Source of the DNA: Rhodoplanes sp.
GTDB lineage: Bacteria; Pseudomonadota; Alphaproteobacteria; Rhizobiales; Xanthobacteraceae
NCBI RefSeq assembly: GCF_013377085.1
Contig: NZ_JACAAX010000002.1
Location: 62,001 to 126,000 of the forward strand
DNA: 64,000 bases
Reading direction: 5' to 3'
Part shown: positions 9,928 to 17,888 of the stretch, one piece after another
Layout: each line of letters begins with the position of its first letter
Numbering within the stretch: the stretch's first letter is position 1
Position numbers and translations under genes: made by a program
The notes under the pieces: model-generated
Seen by the model: only the letters and a program-made list of their open reading frames with translations
Databases searched by the model: none
Told to the model about the DNA's origin: nothing

Positions 9928-10187
9928 TCGCCGGAGTCCTTGCCGGCCGTCTTCCCGTTCCCCGCGTGGCCGTTTCCCGCGTGGCCGTTCGCCACCGGGC
10001 TGTCGAGATTGCGCAGCAGGTCGGCGAAGCGATCCGGGACGCCCTGATCGACGATGTCGTCGTAAATGGCGCGGAGCTGCTGGCCGATCTTGGTCTGGAT
10101 CTCGCGATTCAAAGTCGGATCCGGTCTTGCCGAAGCAGCCCTCACTTGAACCAATCCTTCCGGTCGCAACGACTTTCTTTCTTTCAT
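9924..10187 (-). CDS. nepR: Anti-sigma factor NepR
   Basis: The 87-residue cytoplasmic protein carries the NepR core, LNREIQTKIGQQLRAIYDDI then VPDRFADLLRNL (residues 25-62), the two helices that clamp EcfG or PhyR. The tail contains a duplicated GNGHA repeat. The start at 10187 was chosen because GAGGACGTG immediately precedes it; the frame is open 30 codons further but into the promoter region. The stop overlaps the ecfG start (ATGA). A near-consensus EcfG site upstream suggests autoregulation of nepR-ecfG. Confidence 0.93.
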   Translation of the reverse strand: MKERKSLRPEGLVQVRAASARPDPTLNREIQTKIGQQLRAIYDDIVDQGVPDRFADLLRNLDSPVANGHAGNGHAGNGKTAGKDSGE

Positions 10188-10250
10188 CACGTCCTCACAC
10201 CGACCCGCCCGAGATACCCGGGTGACGCCGGACCCCGTGAACTTTGAACC

Positions 10251-10275
10251 AACTCCGGAAACCTGCCATAGTTCC
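10251..10275 (-). promoter_or_regulatory. Probable EcfG promoter of nepR-ecfG (one mismatch)
   Basis: On the minus strand GGAAC is followed after 16 bases by AGTT, one base away from the consensus GGAAC-N16-CGTT. It ends about 64 bases before the nepR ATG. Autoregulated nepR-ecfG operons are usual in this group. Confidence 0.55.
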
Positions 10276-10282
10276 AACCAAG

Positions 10283-10307
10283 GGAACTTTTATGTGACCG
10301 GGGCGTT
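10283..10307 (+). promoter_or_regulatory. EcfG promoter of phyR
   Basis: GGAAC, a 16-base spacer and CGTT match the EcfG consensus exactly, 48 bases before the phyR start. It is back to back with the near-consensus site for nepR-ecfG, giving a divergent, self-reinforcing stress circuit. Confidence 0.85.
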
Positions 10308-10354
10308 TCCCCTGTCTCGCCACCAGAACACCAACAACAATCGGGAGTTCAAAC

Positions 10355-11158
10355 TTGTCGTCGGCGCAAATGGTTGCTCACCATCTCCCGTATCTGCGCC
10401 GGTATGCGCGCGCGCTCACCGGCAGTCAAACCTCGGGAGACGCCTACGTTGCCGCGACGCTCGAGGCGATGATCAAGGAACCCTCGATCCTCGGTGAGGC
10501 GGGCAAGCCCAAGGTCGCTCTCTTCCGCTGCTTCACGGCGATCTGGAACTCTCTGCCGGTCAACGGCGCGTCCGACCTGGTCGAGCCCGACACGCCGGCG
10601 GAGCGGCGGCTCGGCCAGCTCACGCCGCAGGCCCGTCAGGCCTTCCTGCTGGTCTCGCTCGAGGGCTTCTCGGAAGAGGACGCCTCCGAGATCCTCGACA
10701 TCGACCTGGCGCGCGTGCGCAGCCTGGTCGAGGAAGCCGGCCGCGAGCTCGCCGCCGAGATCGCCACCGACGTGCTGATCATCGAGGACGAGACCTTCAT
10801 CGCGCTCGACCTCGAGGGGCTGGTGGAGAGCCTCGGCCACCATGTGGTCGGCATCGCCCGCACCCACGGCGAGGCCGTGCAGATCGCCCAGAAGAAGCGG
10901 CCCGGCCTGATCCTCGCCGACATCCAGCTCGCCGACGGCTCATCCGGCCTCGACGCCGTGAACGAGCTGCTCGATACCTTCGAGGTGCCGGTGATCTTCA
11001 TCACGGCCTATCCGGAGCGCTTCCTCACCGGCCAGCGGCCGGAGCCGGCCTTCTTGATCGCCAAGCCGTTCCAGCCCGCGACCGTCTCGGCGGTGGTCAG
11101 CCAGGCGCTGTTCTTCGAGCGCAACGCGACGCGGCGCGAGCGGCGCATCCCGGCCTGA
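10355..11158 (+). CDS. phyR: Anti-anti-sigma response regulator PhyR
   Basis: PhyR activates the general stress response by partner switching: once phosphorylated, its sigma-like domain binds NepR and frees EcfG. The 267-residue protein has the sigma-like domain first (residues 1-130, HHLPYLRRYARALTGSQ and LTPQARQAFLLVSLEGFSEEDASEIL) and a receiver domain second (residues 137-255). The acceptor is probably Asp189 in LILADIQLAD, with ITAYPE and the AKPF lysine also present. It starts at a TTG with GGGAG eight bases upstream; an ATG five codons later is the alternative. Divergent transcription from nepR-ecfG is the classic arrangement. Confidence 0.95.
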   Translation: MSSAQMVAHHLPYLRRYARALTGSQTSGDAYVAATLEAMIKEPSILGEAGKPKVALFRCFTAIWNSLPVNGASDLVEPDTPAERRLGQLTPQARQAFLLVSLEGFSEEDASEILDIDLARVRSLVEEAGRELAAEIATDVLIIEDETFIALDLEGLVESLGHHVVGIARTHGEAVQIAQKKRPGLILADIQLADGSSGLDAVNELLDTFEVPVIFITAYPERFLTGQRPEPAFLIAKPFQPATVSAVVSQALFFERNATRRERRIPA

Positions 11159-11843
11159 CCGGGTCCGCCGCCGGCACGACCGGCGGCGACGATCCGTTGC
11201 GCCTCCGGAGGAGGTTTTGGGGAGGCATGCGGCGAGCAGTCGGCGGATCCGCACATGACCCACCGATCGAACCGTCCCGCAGGCTGGCGACCCTGAACCT
11301 GACCCTGTCGCGAACGTGACGACCCTGACCGTGTCGCGCCCGCGGCACAGTGGCTGCACCGGTTCTCCGGTGGAAACCTCACCCCGGTCCGAAATCTTTC
11401 AGTCGCAAGCAGATGAGCCAGACGCGCCCCGCTCTCGATCTGCCGGCTGGCCCGCCACAGAGAAAAGGCGTGGTTGACGGAGTCAACCACGCCTTAAATG
11501 GCCGGCCGAGCACGGGGGGGGAGGGGGAATGGCGGCCGGTCAGATGGAAAACAGGCGACGCGCGGTTTGGTTCCGGCCTTCGTCGATTATTTTTTGATTT
11601 TTTTCACCACCGGCCCGACCGTCGTTTCCCCGGGGCCTCGGCGGCCCGCCGCGTCGCACCAGAAACCATCCGGCACCGCGTTGCGTTCCGCCCCGACGGG
11701 TCGTTCCGGGCGATCGGGCGGGCGGGGGGCGGAGACCGCCGCAGGGCCGTCCCCGGCCGTTCGGCGCTTGCCCGAAATCAAGGCGGCGATCGGGCGGGTC
11801 GGCAGGATCGCTCCGGCCCGGAGCCCGGGATGGAGTGCGGGGA
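11159..11843. other. Long intergenic region between phyR and the HWE kinase
   Basis: No convincing gene is seen in about 685 bases. A GC-rich hairpin (GCCGCCGG / CCGGCGGC, 11167-11187) without a T-run follows phyR. An imperfect direct repeat (CGACCCTGA... and TGTCGCG blocks) lies at 11288-11340. A perfect 14-bp hairpin is annotated separately. A G9 tract and an unusual T-rich stretch (11588-11600) lie before the kinase. Short minus-strand frames here have no recognisable features. Confidence 0.5.
11465..11495 (-). terminator. Perfect 14-bp hairpin, terminator-like on minus strand
   Basis: The arm AAGGCGTGGTTGAC is followed by a three-base loop and its exact complement. On the minus strand the stem runs into TTCTCTG, giving a short T-rich tail; on the plus strand it is followed by AAATGG. 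No gene that it would terminate on the minus strand was recognised, so it could also end an unannotated antisense or small RNA. Confidence 0.45.
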
Positions 11844-13709
11844 ATGAGCGGCATGGTCGAAACGCTCGGCGCCGGGCCGGGAGGGTTGCCGGCCGCCGCG
11901 GAATCCGGGGTCCGCTCCGGCCTGACCGTGCTGCAGCTCACGGCCGAAGCCTTCATCGCTTTCAGCTTCCTGGGGATTCTGTTCGGGCTGGTGTGGATCG
12001 TGCGGCGCCGGCCGGACCTCGGCCGCGAGTACCGGCCGCTGATCTGGGCGGGCGGCATCTTCCTGCTGCTGTCGGCCGCGGCCCATTTCCTCGGCGCGGC
12101 CGCCGCCGCCCTGCCGGCCTGGCACGGCGCCGTCGGCGTCGCCAATGCCGCGGTCGCGATTCTCGCCTCGGCTACCGTGGTGCTGCTGTTGCCGCTGCTG
12201 CCGCAGCTCGCCCGCGCCCCCTCGGCGGCCCAGCTCGCCCAGGCCAACGACAGCCTGCGCCGCGAGGTCGCCGGCCACGAGGTGACGCTGCGCGAGCTGG
12301 AGACGGTTCAGCGCGAGCTGGAGACCCGGGTGGTCGACCGGACCCGCGAGCTGTCGACCGTCAAGGCGCGGCTCGAGACGGCGCTGCGCGGCGCCTATGT
12401 GCACGCCTTCTCGCAGGACCGGGAGCTGCGCTACACCTGGGTCTACGACCCGGCCGGTGACGGCGCCGACGGCATGATCGGCCGCACCGACGAGGAGCTC
12501 TTCCCGGTCGGCGAGCGCGAGGCCGTGGTGACCATCAAGCGGCGCGTGCTGGAGAGCGGCGAGGCCGAGACCTGCGAGCTGACCGCCGTCAATCCGCACG
12601 AGCGCGCCCTCTATGCGGTCCATCTCGCGCCGGCCCGCGGGCTCGACGGCCAGATCGACGGGCTGACCGGGGCGGCGATCGACATCTCGCGGCTGCGCTC
12701 GCTGGAAAGCGAGCAGCGCCGCCTCGCCGACGAGCTGCGCACCGCCCTGCAGCGCTACGAGATGGCGCTGCGCGGCTCGCACATGACGCTGTTCACCCAG
12801 GACCGCGACCTGCGCTTCACCTCGATCAGCAATCCCTTGTTCGGGCGTGACGTCGCCGAGATCGTCGGCCGCACCGACGAGGAGATCCTGCCGGCCGAGA
12901 GCCTCGCCCAGTTCGGGGCGCTGGCCCGCGACGCGCTCGCCACCGGCAAGGCCCAGGGCGGCGAGGTCAGCGTCAAGGCGGCCGACACCCGCTGGTACGA
13001 GCTGCATGTCGAGCCGCTGCCCGAGGCTGACGGCACCATCACGGGGGTCGCCTGCGCGCTGTTCGACATCACCGAGCGCAAGACCGGCGAGAGCCATCTG
13101 CGCCTCCTGATGCGCGAATTGACCCACCGGTCCAAGAACCTGCTCGCCGTGATCCAGGCGATGGCGCGCCAGACCGCCCGTCATTCGGCCGGCAATATCG
13201 AAACCTTCCTCGAGGCCTTCGGAGCCCGCCTGCAGGCGCTCGCCACCTCGCACGACCTGCTGGTCCAGGAGGGCTGGTATGGGGCGTCGCTGGGCGATCT
13301 CACCCGCCGGCAGCTCTCCAAGTATCTCGACGGGGCCGCCAAGCGGGTCTCGGTCGAGGGCCCGGCCGTGCACCTCAAGCCGGCCGCCGCCCAGAGCTAC
13401 GGCCTCGCGCTGCACGAACTCGCCATGAACGCCGAGCGCTACGGCGCCCTGTCGGTGCCGGGCGGCCGGGTCGATGTCGAATGGCATATGACGCCGGCCG
13501 GCGAAACCGGCGAGGAGGGCGTCGAGATCCTGTGGGCCGAGAAGGACGGGCCCGACGTGACGGCGCCGGCAACCCGTGGTTTCGGCACCCTGGTGGTCGA
13601 GAAGAACCTCGCCCGGGCACTGGACGCCGAGGTCGTTCTGAGCTTCGATCCAGGCGGCGTGCGCTGCCGGATGGTGATCCCGGGCTCGCACCTGCTCGCC
13701 GCGCGCTGA
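11844..13709 (+). CDS. Membrane-bound HWE histidine kinase with two PAS domains
   Basis: The 621-residue sensor kinase has three membrane helices in the first 115 residues, a coiled-coil linker, two PAS domains (about 175-285 and 300-410; both contain the repeated pattern IGRTDEE / VGRTDEE), and an HWE kinase core. The phospho-acceptor region is ELTHRSKNLLAVIQAMA with His428. The N-box is HELAMNAERYGALS, followed by ILWAEKDGP and GFGTLVVEKNLA. HWE kinases commonly phosphorylate PhyR, and the position next to phyR-nepR-ecfG makes this a good candidate for the cognate PhyK-like kinase. ATG at 11844 was chosen over the GTG at 11835 because GGAG is better spaced. Confidence 0.9.
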   Translation: MSGMVETLGAGPGGLPAAAESGVRSGLTVLQLTAEAFIAFSFLGILFGLVWIVRRRPDLGREYRPLIWAGGIFLLLSAAAHFLGAAAAALPAWHGAVGVANAAVAILASATVVLLLPLLPQLARAPSAAQLAQANDSLRREVAGHEVTLRELETVQRELETRVVDRTRELSTVKARLETALRGAYVHAFSQDRELRYTWVYDPAGDGADGMIGRTDEELFPVGEREAVVTIKRRVLESGEAETCELTAVNPHERALYAVHLAPARGLDGQIDGLTGAAIDISRLRSLESEQRRLADELRTALQRYEMALRGSHMTLFTQDRDLRFTSISNPLFGRDVAEIVGRTDEEILPAESLAQFGALARDALATGKAQGGEVSVKAADTRWYELHVEPLPEADGTITGVACALFDITERKTGESHLRLLMRELTHRSKNLLAVIQAMARQTARHSAGNIETFLEAFGARLQALATSHDLLVQEGWYGASLGDLTRRQLSKYLDGAAKRVSVEGPAVHLKPAAAQSYGLALHELAMNAERYGALSVPGGRVDVEWHMTPAGETGEEGVEILWAEKDGPDVTAPATRGFGTLVVEKNLARALDAEVVLSFDPGGVRCRMVIPGSHLLAAR

Positions 13710-13815
13710 GCTTTTCGAGGCCCCCTGCCGGCGCCCCGCCGGCCCGGCGACTGCCCCAGCCAATCCCCTGGCCGTTGGAATGACGCCCTTCCGTTGAACC
13801 TCACGGGAGCGTGAA

Positions 13816-13840
13816 GGAACCAACTGGTTAACAAGTCGTT
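13816..13840 (+). promoter_or_regulatory. EcfG promoter upstream of secreted protein gene
   Basis: GGAAC, 16 bases and CGTT match the EcfG consensus exactly, 68 bases before the start of the next plus-strand gene. The preceding kinase gene ends about 100 bases earlier, so the site most likely serves the downstream gene. Confidence 0.8.
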
Positions 13841-13907
13841 ATCAGCTCGGACCGTTCACGGGGGCGGTCTGTCGCACGGGGCCTTCTCGGCATATTGGAA
13901 AAATCCG

Positions 13908-14459
13908 ATGTGCAAGACAAAAATCCTTTCTGTTGTCGGCGTTTCCGCCATCGTCGCCTGGGCCGCCCTGGCGGTCGGCGGGGAGCCGGTGTTCAGCGTG
14001 TTCGGGACCGAGGCTGCGGCGCGCACGGCTGCGCTGGCCGCGCCGATCGATCGCACACGGAAAAGTGATCGCCTGCCGGTCGCCACGACGGCGCGCCCCG
14101 AGGCCAAGATCATCTCGACGGTCGAGGTGGTGGGCATCCGCGACGCCGCCATCATCTATCGCGATCGCGACGGCCGCGTTCTCTACCAGAGCGACCCGCT
14201 GACCAACGCCACCGTGGTGACCAAGGGCGTGGTGCTGCCCGAGGTGACGGTGCGCGAGACGCAGCGCAGCACGGTGCGCCCGGTCGCCACCGACGCCATT
14301 CCGCCGCGCGCGCTGCCGAACCAGCCGGCCGCCAGCTCGCGCGATCTGCCGGCCCAGCCGGCGGGTGCCCGCCCCCGCATCCCGGAAGGGTGCGACGCGG
14401 CCGCCAGCCCGATCGCCGCCCCGCAGCTCTCGCACATCCTCAGCAAGTGCCTGGTCTAG
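13908..14459 (+). CDS. Secreted protein of unknown function, EcfG-controlled
   Basis: The 183-residue protein starts with a signal-like segment (MCKTKILSVVGVSAIVAWAAL), with possible cleavage near residues 30-40. The middle contains a predicted beta-rich stretch (IISTVEVVGIRDAAIIYRDR and DGRVLYQSDP), followed by a proline- and arginine-rich linker and four cysteines or fewer near the C-terminus (GCDAA, SKCLV). No family is recognised. The exact EcfG promoter upstream and the strong terminator downstream make it a monocistronic member of the general stress regulon; a periplasmic or envelope role is inferred from the export signal. Confidence 0.75.
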   Translation: MCKTKILSVVGVSAIVAWAALAVGGEPVFSVFGTEAAARTAALAAPIDRTRKSDRLPVATTARPEAKIISTVEVVGIRDAAIIYRDRDGRVLYQSDPLTNATVVTKGVVLPEVTVRETQRSTVRPVATDAIPPRALPNQPAASSRDLPAQPAGARPRIPEGCDAAASPIAAPQLSHILSKCLV

Positions 14460-14537
14460 TCGCTGCTGATGTGAGGTGACGCGTCGTCGATTGCGACCGA
14501 CGAGATTGCAACCCGAAGACCCCGATCTGATCACGAT

Positions 14538-14566
14538 ACGGCCGAGCCAATGCTCGGCCGTTTTTC
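14538..14566 (+). terminator. Rho-independent terminator
   Basis: A nine-base-pair stem (CGGCCGAGC / GCTCGGCCG) with a four-base loop is followed by TTTTTC. It lies about 80 bases after the EcfG-controlled secreted protein gene and should end its transcript. Confidence 0.85.
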
Positions 14567-15070
14567 GTTCGGATGGGCGAGGACGGCCGGCGAGCGTCGG
14601 CGTTTGCGGCCGTACACCGCATTCCGACAAGTCATGCCCGCGCTCGTCGCTTGCATCCACGCAGCGGCCGCAGGCCGCGCAAGGACGTGGATGGCCGCGA
14701 CAAGCCCCAAAGGTGCTGAGTTGGTGCTGTGCCGAAGCTCCAACACTCCGTCATTCCGGGGCGCCGCGCAGCGGCGAGCCCGGAATCCATACACACAGAC
14801 CGGGGTTATGGGTTCCGGGTTCGCGGCCTGCCGGCCGCGCCCCGGAACGACCAAGACTGGGAGTTGTCACTTCATTCGTTGAGTCAACGCCTTTGGGGAC
14901 AAGCCCGGCCATGGCGAAGAAGGACGCTGCCTCGATGACGACGGATGTCCGAGAAACCCCTGCGGCACAGGCGTTCACGACACGGCCTCGCAGGACGATC
15001 TGATCAGCTCGTGGTTTCGACCTTTCTGCGCCGATCTTCACGCATCCTTAATTTTCATCCTTAACGGGAC
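14567..15070. other. Intergenic region with a palindromic repeat
   Basis: Between the terminator and the next EcfG promoter no gene is convincing. The region holds one family A palindromic repeat (listed separately) and fragments such as AAGCCCGGCCATG that look like the end of a family C repeat. A 30-codon frame starting at 14911 begins inside such a fragment and is probably fortuitous. Confidence 0.5.
14750..14852. repeat. Palindromic repeat, family A, intergenic
   Basis: The element runs from GTCATTCCGGGGCGCC to GCGCCCCGGAACGACC and contains the internal mirror pieces CCCGGAATCCATA and TATGGGTTCCGGG. Related copies occur inside imuB, inside dnaE2, and downstream of dnaE2. It would fold into a long, imperfect GC-rich hairpin. 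Confidence 0.85.
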
Positions 15071-15095
15071 GGAACCATTTTGCCCTTTGTCCGTT
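15071..15095 (+). promoter_or_regulatory. EcfG promoter of L,D-transpeptidase gene
   Basis: GGAAC, 16 bases and CGTT match the EcfG consensus exactly and end 46 bases before the chosen start, nearly the same distance as at phyR. Confidence 0.85.
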
Positions 15096-15140
15096 GTATG
15101 TGCGGCAGTCGATCTGCCGGGGAACAGCAGGGGGATGGTC

Positions 15141-15875
15141 ATGGCTCGCACCGCGAAGCTCAATCTCGTCATCGGCGCGCTCGCCATCATGGTCGCCGGC
15201 TCGGTGCTGACGCCCGCCAAGGCCGAGCCGCTCTCGCTCTTCGCGCCGGACGGCTATCGCGACTCGCGCATCGCGCCCTACATCCACGACGATCGCACCA
15301 GCGAGGCGCCGCGCGCCGTGCCGGCCCATCTGCGCCGCCAGGTCGTCGCCTACACGGGCAGCGAGGGCCCGGGCACCATCATCATCGACACGCCGAACAC
15401 CTACCTCTATCTCGTGCTCGGCAACGGCAAGGCCATGCGCTACGGCATCGGCGTCGGCCGCGAGGGCTTCACCTGGTCGGGCGTCGAGCACGTCTCCCGC
15501 ATGGCCGAGTGGCCGGACTGGCACCCGCCGCAGGAGATGCTGCAGCGCCAGCCCTATCTGCCGCGCTTCATGGCCGGCGGCCCCGGCAACCCGCTCGGCG
15601 CCCGCGCCATGTATCTGGGCAGCTCGGTCTACCGCATCCACGGCACCAACGCCCCGGAGACCATCGGCCAGCGCGTGTCGTCGGGCTGCATCCGGCTCGC
15701 CAACGAGGACGTGATCGACCTCTACGGCCGCGTGAAGCAGGGCGCCAAGGTGGTGGTGATGCCGATGAGCGCCCGCCGCACCGTGAGCCTCCCGGTTCAG
15801 CAGGCGACGCCGGTCGCCCGCACGGCGGAACCGGCCCGCACGGCCGGAACGCTCGGCGGCGCCCGGGTCTACTGA
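15141..15875 (+). CDS. L,D-transpeptidase (YkuD domain), EcfG-controlled
   Basis: The 244-residue exported enzyme makes 3-3 peptidoglycan cross-links or attaches proteins to the wall in the periplasm. A signal peptide (cleavage probable at AKA-E, near residue 28) precedes the YkuD domain. The domain runs from IIIDTPNTYLYLVL through AMRYGIGVG to the catalytic motif YRIHGTNAPETIG...SSGCIRL, where the His and Cys lie near residues 172 and 190. The start at 15141 is preceded by AGGGGG at six bases; an upstream in-frame ATG at 15135 has no spacing. The exact EcfG promoter suggests wall remodelling under general stress. Confidence 0.93.
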   Translation: MARTAKLNLVIGALAIMVAGSVLTPAKAEPLSLFAPDGYRDSRIAPYIHDDRTSEAPRAVPAHLRRQVVAYTGSEGPGTIIIDTPNTYLYLVLGNGKAMRYGIGVGREGFTWSGVEHVSRMAEWPDWHPPQEMLQRQPYLPRFMAGGPGNPLGARAMYLGSSVYRIHGTNAPETIGQRVSSGCIRLANEDVIDLYGRVKQGAKVVVMPMSARRTVSLPVQQATPVARTAEPARTAGTLGGARVY

Positions 15876-15998
15876 TCGCCTTCTCGGACGGCGGGGTCTC
15901 GGGCCCCGCCGTTTCGGTTTTGACCGTCGTCTTTCAACCGTGATGTTCCTCTGCGGTTTTTGGCCCTCGGCCCGCCTCGCGTCTCACCGGCGATAAAA

Positions 15999-16754
15999 AT
16001 GCGCTCCGCACCCAAACACTCGCCTGGCTTGTGGACGGCGTTCGTCGTCGCGGCTGCGCTGCTGGGGCCGGCGACTGCCGACGCGCAGTCGTGGTCGGCC
16101 TCGTCGTCGCAGGCGGCTTCGCCGGCCGGCGGCGTGTTCGGCAACATCTTCGGCAGCTTCGGCAACCCGTTCGAGCGGCGCGATACGCGCCCGCAGCCGA
16201 TCCCGACGCTCGCCTATGCGCCGCCGGAGACTCCCGGCGCCCCCGGCACGCTGCCGCCGGGAGTCGAGATCCCGAACACTCCGGCGCCGACCGCCTATTG
16301 CGTGCGCCTGTGCGACGGGCGGTTCTTCCCGCTGAGCGCGACCGCCAATGTCACGCCCGCCAAGCTGTGCAGCGCCTTCTGCCCGGCGAGCCGCACAAAA
16401 GTGTTCGAGGGCGCCGGCATCGATCAGGCGACCACGCCGGACGGCAGCCGCTATGCGAGCCTCTCGACCGCGCATCTCTACCGCAAGGAGCTGGTCGACG
16501 GCTGCACCTGCAACGGCAGGGACGCCTTCGGCCTCGCCAAGGTCGACCTCGCCGCCGATCCGACCCTGCGGGCCGGCGACGTGGTCGCCACCAGCGACGG
16601 CCTGAAAGTGTTCAACGGCGGGTCCGGCAGCCGGCACAAGGCGGCGAGCTTCACGCCGCTCCGCAAATCCACCCTGGTCTCCGGCGACACCCGCCAGAAG
16701 CTGCGCGGGATGCGCATCGCCAAGGAGTTCAAGCTCCCCGAGCGGCGGCTGTAA
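15999..16754 (+). CDS. DUF2865 exported protein
   Basis: The 251-residue protein has a signal peptide (cleavage probable after ADAQ near residue 30), a low-complexity Ser/Ala/Gly region, a proline-rich linker and a cysteine-rich C-terminal domain. The signature is TAYCVRLCDGRFFPLS near residue 100, followed by KLCSAFCPAS and the CTCNG pair. This matches DUF2865, a family common in Rhizobiales with no assigned activity. The spaced cysteines suggest disulfides in the periplasm. The ribosome-binding site is weak. The neighbouring upstream gene is the EcfG-controlled L,D-transpeptidase, but no EcfG site directly precedes this gene. Confidence 0.85.
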   Translation: MRSAPKHSPGLWTAFVVAAALLGPATADAQSWSASSSQAASPAGGVFGNIFGSFGNPFERRDTRPQPIPTLAYAPPETPGAPGTLPPGVEIPNTPAPTAYCVRLCDGRFFPLSATANVTPAKLCSAFCPASRTKVFEGAGIDQATTPDGSRYASLSTAHLYRKELVDGCTCNGRDAFGLAKVDLAADPTLRAGDVVATSDGLKVFNGGSGSRHKAASFTPLRKSTLVSGDTRQKLRGMRIAKEFKLPERRL

Positions 16755-16772
16755 CCGCCGGCGCTCGTTTCT

Positions 16773-16875
16773 GTCGTCGTCCGCGAAGGCGGACGACCCA
16801 GTATCCACCGGGGCCTGTTGTTTCACCCGAACGGCTGCGGCGTACCGGGTGCTCCGCCTGCGCGGAGCACGACGA
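16773..16875. repeat. Palindromic repeat, family E, intergenic
   Basis: The element contains CGTCGTCCGCGAAGGCGGAC near one end and CTCCGCCTGCGCGGAGCACG near the other, separated by CCCAGTATCC and TACCGGGTG. A second copy lies at 39.9 kb with the two hairpins in swapped order. After it comes a GACGAGCCCGGCGATGAC fragment resembling family C. No gene lies between 16755 and the LexA box. Confidence 0.8.
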
Positions 16876-17043
16876 AGGAGAGGCTTCGGTCGTTGACTTG
16901 CCCCTGTGGGGACGAGCCCGGCGATGACGCCGAGAACGACGTCGAAGCCCTGCCTCTTCACGCTTTCTCAACCCTGCCCCGCACCCCCGAAAGACTCCTG
17001 CCGGTCCTCCTTGACTCCCGCCGGGGTTTCCGGAATTTATAGA

Positions 17044-17058
17044 GAACATATCGCGAAC
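17044..17058 (+). promoter_or_regulatory. LexA (SOS) box of the imuA-imuB-dnaE2 operon
   Basis: GAAC-N7-GAAC is an exact match to the alphaproteobacterial LexA operator. A third GAAC follows after six bases and overlaps the imuA ribosome-binding region. The box lies 15 bases before the imuA start, so LexA bound here should block the mutagenesis operon until DNA damage. Confidence 0.88.
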
Positions 17059-17072
17059 ATAGAGGAACGATC

Positions 17073-17888
17073 GTGGCTGTGCCGCCCCCCGATCCGGGCG
17101 AGATCTTGCGCGCGCTCCGGAGCCGAGTGGCCGCCCTCGAGGCGCACCGGCCGGTGCCGGCCGACGAGGCGGCGCTGGCGCTCGGCGTGCCGGCGCTCGA
17201 CCGCGTGCTGGGCGGCGGCCTCATGCTCGGCGCCCTGCACGAGATCGTCCCGGCCGCGGCCTTCGACCTCGCCGCCGCCGCCGGCATGGCGCTGGCGCTG
17301 GCGGCCCACGCGCTTCGCACGGTGCGACGCTTCGCCCGCCGCGAGGTTTTGTGGATCCAGCCCGATCTCGCCGGCTTCGAGGCGGGGCGGCTCTACGGCC
17401 CCGGCTTGGAGGCGCTCGGCCTGCCCCTCCTCCGCCTGATCGACCTGCGGGTGGCGAGCGAGCGCGACGGCGCCTTCGCCATGGAGGAGGCGCTGCAGTG
17501 CCGGGCGCTCGCCGTGGTGGTCGGCGAGTTTTTCGACGACCGCGCCCTCGATCTGGTGGCGCTGCGCCGGCTGTCGCTCGCCGCCGCGACCGGCGGCGGG
17601 CTCGGCCTGGTGCTGCGCCACCGCGCCGACGCGCTGGCGAGCCCGGCCGCGACCCGTCTGGAGATCGCCGCCGCGCCGAGCCGGCCCGACGCCTTCGGCG
17701 GCCTCGGGCGGCCGACCGTCCTGTTGTCTGTCGTGCGTAACCGCCACGGCCCCACCGGCCGCTGGCTCCTGTCGTGGGATCACCATGAGCACGTCTTCGT
17801 CGAGGCGCCTTCTCTCGCTGTGGCTGTGCCGGCTGTCGACCGACCGGATTCTTGGGACGACGCGAAGGTCGGGCGCCGGGCCGGATGA
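17073..17888 (+). CDS. imuA: ImuA, SOS mutagenesis protein
   Basis: The 271-residue RecA-like protein acts with ImuB and DnaE2 in damage-induced translesion synthesis. It shows the ImuA pattern: LRSRVAALEA at the start, GVPALDRVLGGGL near residue 37, the LHEIVP segment, VLWIQPDL near residue 91, and GLGLVLRH then LLSWDHHEH near the end. No full Walker A motif is visible, which is normal for ImuA. The start is a GTG with AGAGGA upstream, and the LexA box sits immediately before it. The 3' end overlaps imuB by about 100 bases. Confidence 0.9.
   Translation: MAVPPPDPGEILRALRSRVAALEAHRPVPADEAALALGVPALDRVLGGGLMLGALHEIVPAAAFDLAAAAGMALALAAHALRTVRRFARREVLWIQPDLAGFEAGRLYGPGLEALGLPLLRLIDLRVASERDGAFAMEEALQCRALAVVVGEFFDDRALDLVALRRLSLAAATGGGLGLVLRHRADALASPAATRLEIAAAPSRPDAFGGLGRPTVLLSVVRNRHGPTGRWLLSWDHHEHVFVEAPSLAVAVPAVDRPDSWDDAKVGRRAG

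Noticed and set aside
11008-11490. 160-codon minus-strand frame in the phyR-kinase gap
   Set aside because: It begins inside the perfect hairpin and extends antisense into phyR. No ribosome-binding site or recognisable segment was seen.
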